DNA from: a bacterium
GTDB taxonomy: Bacteria > Ratteibacteria > UBA8468 > B48-G9 > JAFGKM01
Length of the DNA: 15,135 nucleotides
Direction: 5' to 3'
Assembly (NCBI GenBank): GCA_029548585.1
Contig: JAKPNC010000110.1
Span: 1-15,135, forward strand
Positions 14,429 to 15,135 of this stretch are shown here, one piece after another; the first letter of the stretch is position 1, and each line of letters starts with the position of its first letter. Position numbers and translations under genes: made by a program. The notes beneath the pieces are model-generated. The model saw only the letters and a program-made list of their open reading frames with translations, was not told the origin of the DNA and made no database searches.

Positions 14429-15135
14429 TCAAACCTTTATTTTGTCCCAGGGCAGAGATTCCTGCCCGAGACGGTCCAGGTAACCTGAAGAAGGCAGTCC
14501 TCTCTCCAGAAAACTCTGCTCCCACAGCCCGTAGTTGAAGAATTCGTCCCAGTTTTCCATCCTTCCGCCTCTTTTACGGACATCGAGGATGACATCCGAA
14601 AGCTTCTCATCCCCCCTGCCGAGAAAGGCTTCCACCCTGCTCATTTCGTAGGAATGGAATGTAAGCCTGGTGAACCTGCTGTTCCTCACCTTTGAAACTA
14701 TGATATTCTTCCTGTGGGTGTATTCCTCCTGCGAAATGAACCTTTCCCTTTCAAACCTGGAATGGGGTTTGGGCACAAAGGTATTGAAGGATGCCTTTAT
14801 GGAGATGATCCTGGAGAGCTCGTTGATAAGCCGGGCCGAATCAAGAATGTCTTCTTCAGTTTCTCCGGGAAGTCCTACCATGAAATAAAGCTTTATCTGT
14901 TTCCACCCGCTCTCTCTTGCCTTCAGGGCAAGTTCCACCAGTTCGCTGTCTTTTATCCTCTTGCCGATGGAGAACCTGAGTTTTTCACCCGTTTCGGGAG
15001 CAAAGGTAAGCCCCGTCTTCTTTATTTCCCTTAGCCTGCTGGCAAGCTCGAATGAAAAGGTGTCTATCCTTACGGAAGGAAATGATATCGTAACCCTTTT
15101 TTTTCTGAACATGGAAAGCAGCCCGTCCACTATTT
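14429..15135 (-). CDS. B12-binding-type radical SAM protein (C-terminal part, start beyond window)
   Basis: The frame is open from the right edge to a stop at 14429, giving about 235 visible codons. The N-terminal B12-binding region and the CxxxCxxC cluster motif would lie outside the window. What remains matches the latter part of the TIGR03960-like family: SFPSVRIDTFSFELA, LTFAPETGEKLR (residues about 41-52 of the visible part), KLYFMVGLPGETEEDI (80-95), TFVPKPHSRFE (117-127) and a C-terminal WDEFFNYGLWEQSF...LPWDKI block. A GTG at 15130 is in frame but upstream sequence stays open and the family extends well beyond it, so it is not the start. Members are of unknown substrate and are often encoded near a DUF2344 protein; that partner is not downstream. 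It converges with lysC across a 70-nt gap in which I see no clear terminator. Confidence 0.85.
   Translation of the reverse strand, partial: IVDGLLSMFRKKRVTISFPSVRIDTFSFELASRLREIKKTGLTFAPETGEKLRFSIGKRIKDSELVELALKARESGWKQIKLYFMVGLPGETEEDILDSARLINELSRIISIKASFNTFVPKPHSRFERERFISQEEYTHRKNIIVSKVRNSRFTRLTFHSYEMSRVEAFLGRGDEKLSDVILDVRKRGGRMENWDEFFNYGLWEQSFLERGLPSSGYLDRLGQESLPWDKIKV

Noticed and set aside
1..15135. CRISPR arrays, insertion sequences, phage genes, toxin-antitoxin pairs
   Set aside because: No spaced direct repeats, transposase or phage motifs, or paired small genes were seen on either strand.

Overview
This window is a bacterial chromosome segment made almost entirely of housekeeping and metabolic genes. 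It has no phage, IS element, CRISPR array or rRNA. Base composition is fairly balanced by eye, isoleucine is often ATA and arginine often AGG, and intergenic gaps are mostly short. Gene content does not fix the organism. The PPIase-less trigger factor, the tig-clpP-lon run without clpX, and the UroD-like and class V aminotransferase genes would fit an uncultivated Gram-negative-type lineage (Omnitrophota, Elusimicrobiota or Nitrospirota-like), but this is a weak guess.

Left block, minus strand, read right to left. A near-consensus promoter sits directly upstream of tRNA-Tyr(GUA), followed by tRNA-Gly(UCC). Next come a protein-quality-control run, trigger factor (tig), clpP and lon, and a class V (serine/alanine-glyoxylate type) aminotransferase cut by the left edge. 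tig/clpP overlap by 4 nt and clpP/lon by 23 nt, so translation is probably coupled. The usual clpX between clpP and lon is absent.

Right block, plus strand. tsaE (t6A tRNA modification) is followed by a 168-nt gap with a densely structured RNA leader. Then come a uroporphyrinogen-decarboxylase-superfamily (MtaA/CmuA-like) protein with an odd basic tail, a ROK sugar kinase, methionyl-tRNA formyltransferase (fmt), an MrfA/YprA-type DNA-repair helicase and a GH29 alpha-L-fucosidase-family protein. The last four genes are tightly packed or overlapping. lysC (aspartate kinase) has its own strong promoter and a candidate internal start for a separate regulatory beta subunit. It converges on a minus-strand B12-binding-type radical SAM gene cut by the right edge.

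I found no multi-gene system I would call new. The best leads are the PPIase-less trigger factor in a clpX-less chaperone/protease operon, the structured leader before the UroD-like gene, that protein's FGRK-containing tail, and the possible lysC internal start.
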